From Pseudoalteromonas luteoviolacea (GTDB lineage Bacteria; Pseudomonadota; Gammaproteobacteria; Enterobacterales; Alteromonadaceae), in assembly GCF_021654285.1 (NCBI RefSeq), contig NZ_JAKFZS010000019.1:1-64000 (forward strand): DNA of 64,000 nt, written 5' to 3'. How positions within the stretch are numbered: position 1 is the stretch's first letter; the number at the start of each line of letters is the position of its first letter. Positions 17,635 through 26,503 of the stretch are shown in pieces. The notes beneath the pieces were generated by a model. That model saw only the letters and a list, made by a program, of their open reading frames with translations. It did not search any database and was not told the DNA's origin. Made by a program: the position numbers and the translations under genes.

Positions 17635-19092
17635 ATGCTTTTAAGTGGTTTTTCTGCCCTGAGTTGGCAAACCATATTGGTACTTTTAGGTTTAGGTACT
17701 ACGATATCCGGTTTTGGCTTTTTTATTATTACCCACCTGTCGAAACAAAAAGCACGCGCGCTGCATGAAATGTCTCAGGCAAAAATCGATACACTTCAGC
17801 AGGTGCATGATGAACTTAAAGACAGCCTAAATACGGCGCAGCAACTTCAGTTAAAAACCCATGGAGAGGCTCAGCAATATCAGGCAAGGCTTGCTGAAAA
17901 ACATGCACAAGTTAAAGAGTATTACGGTTTATGGCAGCAAGCTCAAAATAAAGCACAACAATCCCAAGAGGAAGCGCATCAACTGGCACTCCAGCTAACA
18001 GATATGGAAGCCAAACTTACCGAAAAGCAACTGGCATTTGACGCGCAAATAGCACAGCTAGAGCAGGCTAAAAATACGCTTAAACAAGAGTTTGAGAATG
18101 TTGCAAGTAAGCTATTTGAAGAGAAGAGTCAGCAATTTTCCCGCCACAGTCAGGAAAAAATTCAAACAATTCTGAGTCCTGTTCAGGGGGAAATTAAAGG
18201 TTTTCGAGACAAAATGGAAGCGATCCACAGTGAAGAGTTAAAGCAAAGAGCGGCCTTAAAGACAGAGCTACTTCACTTACAAGCTAACAACCAAGCTATG
18301 ACGGATCAAGCGAGTAAACTGACGACGGCATTGCAGGGACAAACTAAAACCCAAGGTAACTGGGGTGAGTTAATGCTGGAAAATGTGCTGGATAGCGCAG
18401 GTTTAAGGCCCGGATATGATTATAAGCGTGAAGTCAGCTTCACCACATCAGAGGGAAAATACCGCCCTGATGTCATCGTTTATCTACCACAAAGCCGTCA
18501 TTTGGTTGTGGATGCGAAAACATCTTTGAATGCGTATACAAGATATGTCAATGCGCAGGACGAGGTATCGGCACAGCAAGCAATAAAAGAGCATGTAAGT
18601 GCGGTTAAAGCGAGGGTGAAAGAGTTAGGCAACAAGTCTTATGAACGTTTGCCTGGACTGAATTCGCCGGAAGTTGTGATTATGTTTATCCCTGTTGAAT
18701 CTGCTTTTGTAGAAGCAATTAAATACGAGCCTGATATTTATCAGTATGCTTTAGAAAATAAAGTACTCGTAGCCACCCCTACTACCCTGCTAACGAGCTT
18801 GAATATCGTTAAACAGCTTTGGCGCTTCGAAGAACAAAGCAAACACAGCAAAGAACTGGCACTCAGAGCAGAAAAATTTTATAACAAGCTTAATAGTTTT
18901 TTACATAGCCTTGAAGGTGTTGGCAAGCAGCTCGATAAAGCACAAGAGACGTACGATAAGGCAGTTGGACAATTATATACTGGAAAAGGGAATTTAATTA
19001 AGCAAGCTTCAGAGTTTAAAGAGTTAGGTGTTTCGGTCACCAAAGAGTTACCAGAAGAAATGCTTGAAAAGGCGAAGCTAGAATTAAAGTAA
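17635..19092 (+). CDS. rmuC: DNA recombination protein RmuC
   Basis: A 485-residue protein with an N-terminal membrane anchor (about 7-31), a long coiled coil (about 35-190) and the RmuC nuclease-like domain (GNWGELMLENVLDSAGLRPG near 242; YRPDVIVYLPQSRHLVVDAK near 283). RmuC limits inversions at short inverted repeats, and its domain is related to restriction-endonuclease folds. It lies between the BaeR-like and BaeS-like genes but is probably its own unit. A strong terminator follows. Confidence 0.93.
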   Translation: MLLSGFSALSWQTILVLLGLGTTISGFGFFIITHLSKQKARALHEMSQAKIDTLQQVHDELKDSLNTAQQLQLKTHGEAQQYQARLAEKHAQVKEYYGLWQQAQNKAQQSQEEAHQLALQLTDMEAKLTEKQLAFDAQIAQLEQAKNTLKQEFENVASKLFEEKSQQFSRHSQEKIQTILSPVQGEIKGFRDKMEAIHSEELKQRAALKTELLHLQANNQAMTDQASKLTTALQGQTKTQGNWGELMLENVLDSAGLRPGYDYKREVSFTTSEGKYRPDVIVYLPQSRHLVVDAKTSLNAYTRYVNAQDEVSAQQAIKEHVSAVKARVKELGNKSYERLPGLNSPEVVIMFIPVESAFVEAIKYEPDIYQYALENKVLVATPTTLLTSLNIVKQLWRFEEQSKHSKELALRAEKFYNKLNSFLHSLEGVGKQLDKAQETYDKAVGQLYTGKGNLIKQASEFKELGVSVTKELPEEMLEKAKLELK

Positions 19093-19100
19093 GAGGCACA

Positions 19101-19123
19101 AAAAAAGGGCTTTCGCCCTTTTT
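19101..19123. terminator. Bidirectional terminator after rmuC
   Basis: Stem AAAGGGC/GCCCTTT with TTTC loop, flanked by A and T runs. It serves rmuC and probably the convergent gene at 19138. Confidence 0.85.
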
Positions 19124-19137
19124 ACTTATTGCTTAAT

Positions 19138-19614
19138 TTACCTTGTACACAGCGCATAATCGCCATTTCTTGGCTTATCAGAGTAAAGGTAGATAAAGAG
19201 TGAATTATTTTTCACGTCATTCCAAACAGTACTCTTTGGATGTGGACAAAGAGATTGCTTTATATAGCTTTTAATTTCGGTGCTGGTCATAGCTAATGGC
19301 GTTGGTATTTGAACAAAAACATTCAATTCACCGTCGTTGAAATTGATACGACTTAGCTTCCAGCTGCCCATCATGTATTGCTTAGAAAAATAGCGGTCAA
19401 TACGAGTTTGGGCATCGTGACTTATTTCAGCGTGTACAACAGAATGTGATTTATTGTCTACCCAGTAGTTCCATGCTGAAGCCAAAATGATAAATCCAGC
19501 TAGTAGCAAAGACCAAAAAGGTAATACATTTTTTTTAGGTCGTACTTTATTCCTATGCCTTTTTCTCTCGGCAATTTTGACCCAATCATTGTGTTTCATT
19601 GTACGCTGTGTCAT
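19138..19614 (-). CDS. Uncharacterised single-pass membrane protein
   Basis: A 158-residue protein from ATG 19614, chosen because GGGAGG lies 8 nt upstream; the ATG at 19635 has no such site. A basic cytoplasmic head (ERKRHRNKVRPKK) is followed by one membrane helix (about 35-54), so the rest should be periplasmic. The periplasmic part has two cysteines (SLCPHPK and the last CTR). I recognise no family. It lies between rmuC and the kinase gene, converging on rmuC. Confidence 0.7.
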   Translation of the reverse strand: MTQRTMKHNDWVKIAERKRHRNKVRPKKNVLPFWSLLLAGFIILASAWNYWVDNKSHSVVHAEISHDAQTRIDRYFSKQYMMGSWKLSRINFNDGELNVFVQIPTPLAMTSTEIKSYIKQSLCPHPKSTVWNDVKNNSLFIYLYSDKPRNGDYALCTR

Positions 19615-19766
19615 AAGTAAATTCCTCCCGTTCATGTTGCTTATTAAAACAGGGCAATGTGGATAAAAAATGGATCAAAATGGAAGTTATAGTGCTCGGA
19701 TCAGTTGGTCTGACAAATTTATAAAACTAGTACTTTAAGGTTGATTTTATTTTTGTTTACAAGATT

Positions 19767-19800
19767 AAAAAAGCCACTCTTTTAAATAAGTGGCTTTTTA
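19767..19800. terminator. Terminator of the TPR histidine kinase gene
   Basis: A perfect 10-bp stem (AAAAGCCACT 19769-19778, AGTGGCTTTT 19789-19798) with a 10-nt loop, 12 bp past the kinase stop on the minus strand. Confidence 0.8.
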
Positions 19801-19811
19801 TCGGTTATGCT

Positions 19812-21848
19812 TTATTTGAGCGGTAAAGCGATTGAGATATCCAATCCGCCAAGATTACTGCGCTTGATATCAATGGTTCCCGACATGAGCTCTACTAAGC
19901 TTTTGCAAATCGAAAGACCTAATCCAGACCCTCCGGTTGCCCTGCTTCGAGAGCTCTCAACACGATATAATCGCTCAAATAGTTTGGGGAGCTCTTCGTC
20001 TGTTACTGTTGGTGACGAGTCTTCAATTTGTATGTTGAGATGATGCTTATCTTGATACATTTTAAATACCACTTTTCCTGGACTGTCTGTGTATAAACAG
20101 GTGTTCTTACATAAGTTATCGACAACTCTATCTAGTTTAGGTTTATCTATATTGATGGTCGAACCTTCAGGAATGCTGATTTCGCTGCTAAATGTTAGGG
20201 CGTGGTTTTCAGTCATGCGTTTAATGTCATAGCTATAATTTTGCGATAAGGTTTGGACGCATTGGATTTGCTGGTTTAAAGCAATTGCATTGTTCTCCGC
20301 TTGAGACAGTTGATATACATCGGTTATCAAGGAATTTAGCTGAGATATTTTTTCGTTGATTTTGCTGTAAGCCTTTTTGTTGTCTTCAAACAAGCCATGC
20401 TCGAGAGCTTCGATATGTAGCTTTAAGACACTCAGTGGTGTTCTGAGTTCATGAGAGATATCAGCAAGCATTTTTTCTTTTTGCTTTAAGTTTTGCTGGT
20501 AAAGCTTTGCGGCTAGGTTCGCACTTCGGTGCTTAATAAAGTAGATATAGGTTAAAAGTGAGCATATAAACAACGCTGATAGTCCCGCTATTAACCATGA
20601 CTTTTGCATAAGCTTGGTATGTTTTAGCTCACTTTGCGCTAGGGCTTTCTCTTTTTCTGAAACTTCGAGCTGTTGTCGTTGTACTAGGCTGCTTATGCTA
20701 TTGCGATAGGCTTCTGCCTTTTGATTATTGAACTCTTCTCCAATTGCTTTGTTGAAATTAAATGCTTGAGAAATGTGTTTGTATGCTAGTTCCAAATCAC
20801 CATTTTGGTGAGCGAGATCGGCGGAGACCTCGTGAAAATAAATTGACAATGGACTATGGTGCTCTGAGTTAATAAGCTTTTGCAACTCTTGAATATAGCT
20901 GTTAGCGATATGAGGTTGTTTTAGATACAAATAGGCTTGGGATACGCTTATATGCGCATAGATCATCTGTATTTGGCTTTGTGCTTTTTTTGCAAAATCT
21001 AGACTCAGGTGTGCATTGATAAGTGCAGCATCTCCTTGTTCTAATTTTATATAGCTGCTAGCAAGCATGTGATAGGCACGTGACAAGCTTTCATTTGCGT
21101 TGGTTTGTTTCAAGTATTTCAGTGCATCATATATATTATCAATAGCCACTTTATGGTTATTTTTTTTAAAAGATACTTGGGATAGACGTAATGCGCTGTC
21201 TGCTATAGCCACAATATTTCCATCTTTTTTGTCTTCACCTAACGCCCAACGGAAAAATATTTCTGCCTGATCATAATCATCAAGCCTGACCGAAATATCA
21301 CCTAAATTATAAAAGTTACTCGCTTTGATACTGTGATTATTACTATCTTTTAAGTAACTTTGAGCCTTTAACTGAAACTGCATTGCTTGCGCTAATTCAC
21401 TTCTATGATCAGACAATGTACCTAAATTACTGTATGCCAGACCTATAAGTGTTTTGTCATTCAGCTCTTGCGCGGCTTTTAAGGCCTTATAGTAATGCTC
21501 TTCCGCTTCTTCAAGCCGAGACATGCGACGATAGTTAATGCCTTTTTCATTATTAATCGTGCGGATTAACTGAGTATCTAAATAATGATTCTGCTCAATG
21601 TGGTTAAGGGTCGATATGGCTTTTTCAAACAGCCCTTGTTTTCGATATATTTCGGCTTGAATTAATAACACTTCCAATGCCTTGTCTTGAGATAAGTTTT
21701 CTAATCGCCAAGGTTCAATCAAGTCCAAAGCAATTTGATATTTCCCTTGCTTCTCAAGCTGCTTTAATTCATCGATATCTATACTCGCTAAGGCTGTATT
21801 GGTAGATAATATGCAAGTTAAAAGCAAAGGCACGAATATTTTTTTCAT
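19812..21848 (-). CDS. TPR-sensor histidine kinase, BaeS-like catalytic core
   Basis: A 678-residue membrane kinase. Signal peptide (1-21), then tetratricopeptide repeats over about 22-390, placed in the periplasm, a membrane helix (about 418-439), the dimerisation/phosphoacceptor box ISHELRTPLSVL (about 463) and an ATPase domain with N box VVDNLCKN and G2 box GGSGLGLSICKSLVE (about 637). The G1 box reads EDSSPTV rather than DxGxG, a feature shared with BaeS. The likely partner is the BaeR-like regulator 2.3 kb away on the other strand. A periplasmic TPR sensor suggests detection of a peptide or protein signal. Its promoter region overlaps the second iteron array. Confidence 0.88.
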   Translation of the reverse strand: MKKIFVPLLLTCILSTNTALASIDIDELKQLEKQGKYQIALDLIEPWRLENLSQDKALEVLLIQAEIYRKQGLFEKAISTLNHIEQNHYLDTQLIRTINNEKGINYRRMSRLEEAEEHYYKALKAAQELNDKTLIGLAYSNLGTLSDHRSELAQAMQFQLKAQSYLKDSNNHSIKASNFYNLGDISVRLDDYDQAEIFFRWALGEDKKDGNIVAIADSALRLSQVSFKKNNHKVAIDNIYDALKYLKQTNANESLSRAYHMLASSYIKLEQGDAALINAHLSLDFAKKAQSQIQMIYAHISVSQAYLYLKQPHIANSYIQELQKLINSEHHSPLSIYFHEVSADLAHQNGDLELAYKHISQAFNFNKAIGEEFNNQKAEAYRNSISSLVQRQQLEVSEKEKALAQSELKHTKLMQKSWLIAGLSALFICSLLTYIYFIKHRSANLAAKLYQQNLKQKEKMLADISHELRTPLSVLKLHIEALEHGLFEDNKKAYSKINEKISQLNSLITDVYQLSQAENNAIALNQQIQCVQTLSQNYSYDIKRMTENHALTFSSEISIPEGSTINIDKPKLDRVVDNLCKNTCLYTDSPGKVVFKMYQDKHHLNIQIEDSSPTVTDEELPKLFERLYRVESSRSRATGGSGLGLSICKSLVELMSGTIDIKRSNLGGLDISIALPLK

Positions 21849-21912
21849 ATTTTTTCAAGCTAAATCAAGACGGTTGCATCCTATGCAACAAATGTGTGAC
21901 AAATATGGATCA

Positions 21913-21929
21913 TGTAAAGGGGGTTTACA
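21913..21929. repeat. 17-bp palindrome TGTAAA-GGGGG-TTTACA, copy 1
   Basis: Perfect inverted repeat (6-bp arms, G5 centre) 65 bp upstream of the kinase start. Near-identical copies lie at 26362-26378 (minus, one mismatch) and 33303-33319 (one mismatch). The arms resemble TyrR half-sites, but the spacing is 5 rather than 6. Confidence 0.6.
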
Positions 21930-21938
21930 GAGTGGGAG

Positions 21939-22229
21939 TAAGTAAAATTATGCTCTGAGCTTTAATGCGTTAGTAAAATTATGATTTAGCACAGAAAATA
22001 GTTAGTAAAAAGTAGATCTCAATGGGTTGGCATAGTTGGTAAAAATTTGCTTTATAATGGTAGTGATAAGGTCATTGTTGTTATTCACTGAGCAATTGAG
22101 CGCTTTAATGACTTATTTTGGGTTAAAAATTGACATGTTACTCAAATTTATACTTTAGATCTGTATTGAGCATGCACGCTAGTATATTTCTGATCTGTAT
22201 TTGGGCTAGTAAGTAAAAGTGTGATCTTA
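21939..22229 (+). repeat. Second iteron array, distant from the origin
   Basis: Three copies fit the origin iteron pattern with GATCT exactly 13 bases in: 22002 (TTAGTA), 22179 (CTAGTA) and 22210 (TAAGTA). Degenerate copies with GATTT, GCTCT or GCTTT at that place start at 21970, 21939 and 22036. All point the same way. Neighbours are 31, 31, 32 and 34 bp apart, about three helical turns. It lies between the kinase promoter and the aceA terminator. Binding by Rep is inferred from the shared pattern. Confidence 0.6.
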
Positions 22230-22265
22230 AATGCTGCCGTTTGATTTAATAAAGATGAGATGTAG

Positions 22266-22284
22266 AAAAGGGCCCAGTAGGCCC
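22266..22284 (-). terminator. Terminator of aceA
   Basis: A 5-bp GC stem (GGGCC 22270-22274, GGCCC 22280-22284) is followed on the minus strand by TTTT, 18 bp past the aceA stop. Confidence 0.7.
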
Positions 22285-22302
22285 AAGTTGGGATTAAACT
22301 AT

Positions 22303-23907
22303 TTAAAATTGATTCATCGTATTGGCTTCACCACCCGCTTTGAGCGCATTGTCTCCGCTAAAGTACTCTTTGTGCGTATCACCAATATTAGAACCCGCCA
22401 AGTCTTGGTGTTTGACTGAAGCTTGCTCTCGGCGTATCTCCTGTCTTTGAACATCTCTGACATATGCCAGCATACCTAAGTCACCAAAATATCCCTCGGC
22501 GAGAATATCAGTGCTAAGTGCCACAGTATGGTAGGTTGGTAAAGTAATTAGATGATGGAATATACCTGCATGAGTCGCGCCATCTAGCTGGAAACTTTTT
22601 ACTTTTTCATCGGCTATTTTTGCTAGCTCAGTTGAATCTAGCTCGGGTGCCATGAGTGCTTTCGGGTCAAGTGATGGGTCTGGGTAAGATGATAGATCTT
22701 TGCCTTGTGCCTTGAGTGTCTCGTAAGCTTGTTCACGGAATTTCAAAGTCCAATTAAACGACGGAGAGTTGTTATACACTAACTTGGCATTAGGTACTTG
22801 CTCTCTAATACGATTTACGAGCTCAGCAATTTGCTCAACGTTAGGCTTTTCAGTTTCAATCCAAAGTAGATCAGCACCCGCTTGCAAACTAGTAACACAA
22901 TCAAGTACAACTCTGTCTTTTTCAGTGCCTTCTTTAAACTGGTATAGGCCATTGTCTAGACGTACTGGTTTTTGTAGTTGGCCATTTAATTTTATTGCCA
23001 TATCCCCATCTTGTAATTGGTCTACGTCATGAATGACTTGTGTATCCAAAAATGCAGTATATTGACTTGCGATGTCACCCACTTCTTTAGAGACAGGGAT
23101 TTTTTGCGTTAAGCTAGCACCCAGAGAGTCTGTTCTTGCGACAATAATGCCATCTTCAACGCCGAGCTCTAAAAATGCATATCGCACAGCATTGATTTTT
23201 GACAAAAAGTCTTCGTGTGGCACGGTCACTTTGCCAGCCTGGTGGCCACATTGTTTGGCATCTGAGACTTGGTTTTCAATTTGGATTGCACAAGCGCCCG
23301 CTTCTATCATCTGCTTTGCCAATAAGTAGGTCGCTTCTTCATTCCCAAATCCTGCATCGATATCAGCAATAATTGGCACAATATGCGTTTCAAAGTTATC
23401 TATCTGAGACTGTAATTGACTCGTATCTTGATCTTTGGCTTTTGCGTCATCGAGCGCCTTGTACAAATGGTCGAGTTCTCTTGCATCAGCTTGCTTTAAA
23501 AATGTATAAATCTCTTCAATTAATTTAGGCACCGCGGTTTTTTCGTGCATGCTTTGGTCAGGTAACGGGCCAAATTCAGAACGCAGCGCAGCGACCATCC
23601 AGCCACTGAGATAGACATAAGCACCCTTTGTTGTTTTTTGGTGTCTTTTTATTGCCATCATCATCTGCTGCGCAGTAAAGCCATGCCAACAGCCAAGAGA
23701 TTGCGTATATTGTGCTGGATCAGCATCATAGCGTGCCATATCTTCACGCATGATTTTGGCGGTGTATTTGGCAATATCTAGCCCTGTTTTGAAGCGATTT
23801 TGTAAGTGCATTCTGCTGGCATATTCAGGGTTAATAGATTGCCAGTTATGATCTTTGGTTGTACATAGGGTAGTAAAGCGGTCAATTTGAGACTGATAAT
23901 TGCTCAT
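22303..23907 (-). CDS. aceA: Isocitrate lyase (large type)
   Basis: Splits isocitrate to glyoxylate and succinate in the glyoxylate shunt. The 534-residue protein belongs to the longer Pseudomonas-type subfamily: the catalytic signature reads KQCGHQAGK (about 216-224) rather than the KKCGH of shorter enzymes. DIDAGFGNEEATY and IVARTDSLGA are intact. It is divergent from malate synthase G over a 230-bp shared regulatory region. It has its own terminator, so it is not cotranscribed with an isocitrate dehydrogenase kinase. Confidence 0.95.
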   Translation of the reverse strand: MSNYQSQIDRFTTLCTTKDHNWQSINPEYASRMHLQNRFKTGLDIAKYTAKIMREDMARYDADPAQYTQSLGCWHGFTAQQMMMAIKRHQKTTKGAYVYLSGWMVAALRSEFGPLPDQSMHEKTAVPKLIEEIYTFLKQADARELDHLYKALDDAKAKDQDTSQLQSQIDNFETHIVPIIADIDAGFGNEEATYLLAKQMIEAGACAIQIENQVSDAKQCGHQAGKVTVPHEDFLSKINAVRYAFLELGVEDGIIVARTDSLGASLTQKIPVSKEVGDIASQYTAFLDTQVIHDVDQLQDGDMAIKLNGQLQKPVRLDNGLYQFKEGTEKDRVVLDCVTSLQAGADLLWIETEKPNVEQIAELVNRIREQVPNAKLVYNNSPSFNWTLKFREQAYETLKAQGKDLSSYPDPSLDPKALMAPELDSTELAKIADEKVKSFQLDGATHAGIFHHLITLPTYHTVALSTDILAEGYFGDLGMLAYVRDVQRQEIRREQASVKHQDLAGSNIGDTHKEYFSGDNALKAGGEANTMNQF

Positions 23908-24137
23908 GATAAATATCCTTCGAACGAGTTGTACACTAAATTAAATTGGTTGTGCCAAAGCGTTTGTGTGAGAGTTGCTGCGGCTTAATTAAACACTAGA
24001 ACGGCTTTTAAAATTTTTTAAATTTATAGTTGTTATTGTCAGTATATTTATTATGAATGGATCAAGGGGTTTGTTTTTGGATAAATTGCTTTATTTTTGA
24101 ATAACCCGTTCAAAAAAATTGCACTAGGAACATAGCT
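23908..24137. promoter_or_regulatory. Divergent aceA/glcB control region
   Basis: 230 bp, AT-rich, with the two start codons facing outward. It must contain both promoters, so the two shunt enzymes are probably co-regulated. I could not identify a specific operator by eye. Confidence 0.5.
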
Positions 24138-26315
24138 ATGAATGCAACTGTGAAACAGGCAGGGCTGACCATTGATGCTGACTTTTATGACTTTGTGGAG
24201 CAGGAGTTACTTGATGGTTTATTAATAAGCTCTGATGCTTTTTGGCAAGGTTTAGCAAGTATTGTGACCAAGCTCTCACCAAAAAACCATGCTTTGCTCG
24301 ACAAGCGCGATAAACTGCAAGCCCAGATAGATAATTACCATGTTCAAAACCCAGTTTGGGGTGCTAAAAAGTATCGGACATTTTTGGAATCAATAGGCTA
24401 CCTTTTACCTCAGCCTCAAGACTTTCAAATAACGACTGAAGTATCTGAGCCGGAAATTGCCCACGTTGCGGCACCGCAACTCGTGGTACCAGTGAACAAC
24501 GCGCGTTTTGCATTAAATGCCGCCAATGCAAGGTGGGGATCTTTGTATGATGCACTTTATGGGACTGATTTAATTAGCGAAGAGGATGGTGCTGAAAAGG
24601 GCAGTAAATATAACCCTGTACGTGGCTTTAAAGTAATGGCCTATGCAAGGCAGTTACTCGATAAAGTACTGCCTCTGAGCGCAGGCTCTCACATAGAAAG
24701 TACCCATTATGGCATAGTTGATGGAGCATTAATCGTCACTTTAAATGATAGTCGCCAAGTGCAGCTTGCAAGCCCATCTCAATTGATAGGTTTTCAGGGG
24801 CAGTTGCAAAATCCAGCTGTGATCTTAGTGAAACATCATGGGTTGCATATTGAGATCTGTGTTGATCACGATGATCCGATCGGCAAAGTGGATAAAGCGG
24901 GGATCAAAGACGTTATCTTGGAGTCTGCATTGACCACGATTATGGATTGTGAAGACTCAGTGGCAGCGGTTGATGCTGAAGATAAGGTTTTGGTATACCG
25001 AAACTGGTTAGGTTTGAATAAGGGGAGTCTTACTCTTCACTTTGAAAAAAATGGCGAGCAAATAACTCGAAGTTTAAGTGAAGATAGGGACTATCATGCC
25101 ATTGATGGATCATCATTAACCTTAAGCGGGCGAGCCATGATGTTTGTTCGAAATGTTGGACACTTAATGACAACGCCTGCGGTTTTTGATGCGGATGGCA
25201 ATGAAGTGTATGAAGGTATTTTGGATGCTGTTGTAACTTCAGCTGCTGCGCTTCATGATTTACAGGGAAATAGCCCGTATAAAAATAGTAAAACTGCCAG
25301 CATTAATATAGTGAAGCCTAAAATGCATGGGCCGGAAGAAGTTACTTTTACTGCTGAATTATTTGACGAAGTAGAGAACATGCTCGGATTACCTGAAAAT
25401 ACCATAAAAATGGGGATCATGGATGAGGAGCGTCGCACATCGGTGAATTTAAAAGCGTGTATTGAAGCGACTAAGGCGCGTGTTGTATTTATTAATACCG
25501 GATTTTTAGATCGAACAGGTGATGAGATTCATACTTCAATGCTTGCAGGTGCTGTGAAACCTAAGGAAGACATCAAAACCCAACCTTGGATCTCTGCATA
25601 TGAGAGACAGAATGTCGAAGCCGGATTAGCCTGCGGATTTAAAGGTCGCGCTCAAATTGGTAAAGGTATGTGGCCCAAACCTGATGAAATGGCAAACATG
25701 ATGAATGCAAAAGGGGCGCAATTGGAAGCTGGTGCAAGCACAGCTTGGGTACCCTCCCCAACCGCTGCAACACTTCATGCTATTCATTACCATGAGACAG
25801 ATGTTCAGGCATTGCAAAACACCTTGCTCAATCATCAAAGTCATTGTTTAGATGCGTTACTCACGCCTCCTTTACTGCAAGACAATATGCCTCTCTCTCC
25901 CTCTGAGATACAAGCAGAACTGGACAATAATATTCAAGGTATATTGGGGTATGTGGTACGCTGGATTGATCAAGGAATAGGGTGTTCAAAAGTACCTGAT
26001 ATTTTTCATGTTGGATTAATGGAAGATAGAGCGACATTAAGAATTTCGAGCCAACACATTGCCAATTGGTTGGAACATCAAATATGTACTCAAGATCAGG
26101 TGCTGGCGACATTTGTGAAAATGGCGAGTGTGGTCGACAGTCAAAATAGCCATGATCCCAATTACGTCCCCATGTGTACAGATGGTCACCCAAATTCAAA
26201 TAGTCTCGCATACCAAGCTGCCGTTTCGCTTGTACTTGAAGGAAAGCAACAACCTAATGGCTATACGGAACCCCTGTTACATTATTATCGCAGACTGAAA
26301 AAACAGACTCATTAA
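24138..26315 (+). CDS. glcB: Malate synthase G
   Basis: Condenses glyoxylate with acetyl-CoA to malate, completing the glyoxylate shunt with aceA. At 725 residues it is the monomeric G isoform. Visible landmarks are the N-terminal clasp, LESALTTIMDCEDSVAAVDAEDK (split near 273-295), MFVRNVGHLMTTPAV, MGIMDEERRTSVNLKACIEA, RTGDEIHTSM and GKGMWPKPDEMANMM. AGGA lies upstream of the ATG. A strong terminator follows. Pairing isoform G directly with aceA is common in marine gammaproteobacteria. Confidence 0.95.
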   Translation: MNATVKQAGLTIDADFYDFVEQELLDGLLISSDAFWQGLASIVTKLSPKNHALLDKRDKLQAQIDNYHVQNPVWGAKKYRTFLESIGYLLPQPQDFQITTEVSEPEIAHVAAPQLVVPVNNARFALNAANARWGSLYDALYGTDLISEEDGAEKGSKYNPVRGFKVMAYARQLLDKVLPLSAGSHIESTHYGIVDGALIVTLNDSRQVQLASPSQLIGFQGQLQNPAVILVKHHGLHIEICVDHDDPIGKVDKAGIKDVILESALTTIMDCEDSVAAVDAEDKVLVYRNWLGLNKGSLTLHFEKNGEQITRSLSEDRDYHAIDGSSLTLSGRAMMFVRNVGHLMTTPAVFDADGNEVYEGILDAVVTSAAALHDLQGNSPYKNSKTASINIVKPKMHGPEEVTFTAELFDEVENMLGLPENTIKMGIMDEERRTSVNLKACIEATKARVVFINTGFLDRTGDEIHTSMLAGAVKPKEDIKTQPWISAYERQNVEAGLACGFKGRAQIGKGMWPKPDEMANMMNAKGAQLEAGASTAWVPSPTAATLHAIHYHETDVQALQNTLLNHQSHCLDALLTPPLLQDNMPLSPSEIQAELDNNIQGILGYVVRWIDQGIGCSKVPDIFHVGLMEDRATLRISSQHIANWLEHQICTQDQVLATFVKMASVVDSQNSHDPNYVPMCTDGHPNSNSLAYQAAVSLVLEGKQQPNGYTEPLLHYYRRLKKQTH

Positions 26316-26328
26316 TCTTTCTTCTGTT

Positions 26329-26362
26329 AAGTGCTCTGAATTACTTTAGCCAGAGCACTTTT
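26329..26362 (+). terminator. Terminator of glcB
   Basis: A perfect 10-bp stem (AAGTGCTCTG 26329-26338, CAGAGCACTT 26351-26360) with a 12-nt loop and a short T tail. Confidence 0.8.
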
Positions 26363-26378
26363 GTAAACCCCCTTTCCA
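26362..26378 (-). repeat. 17-bp palindromic element, copy 2
   Basis: The minus strand reads TGGAAAGGGGGTTTACA, one base from the copy at 21913. It directly abuts the glcB terminator. Confidence 0.5.
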
Positions 26379-26503
26379 ATTACCTATCTTATTTTGATGA
26401 TTTGTTGTTAGATACAAATTGATACAGTTTGTTATAATTCCACACGCTATTTTTCCATAAATTCAATACATTAGTTAGCTAATAATAAAGATAAGAAACT
26501 GCT

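Noticed and set aside
22231..22419. 62-codon ORF at the end of aceA
   Set aside because: It is antisense to the aceA 3' end and terminator; a shadow frame.
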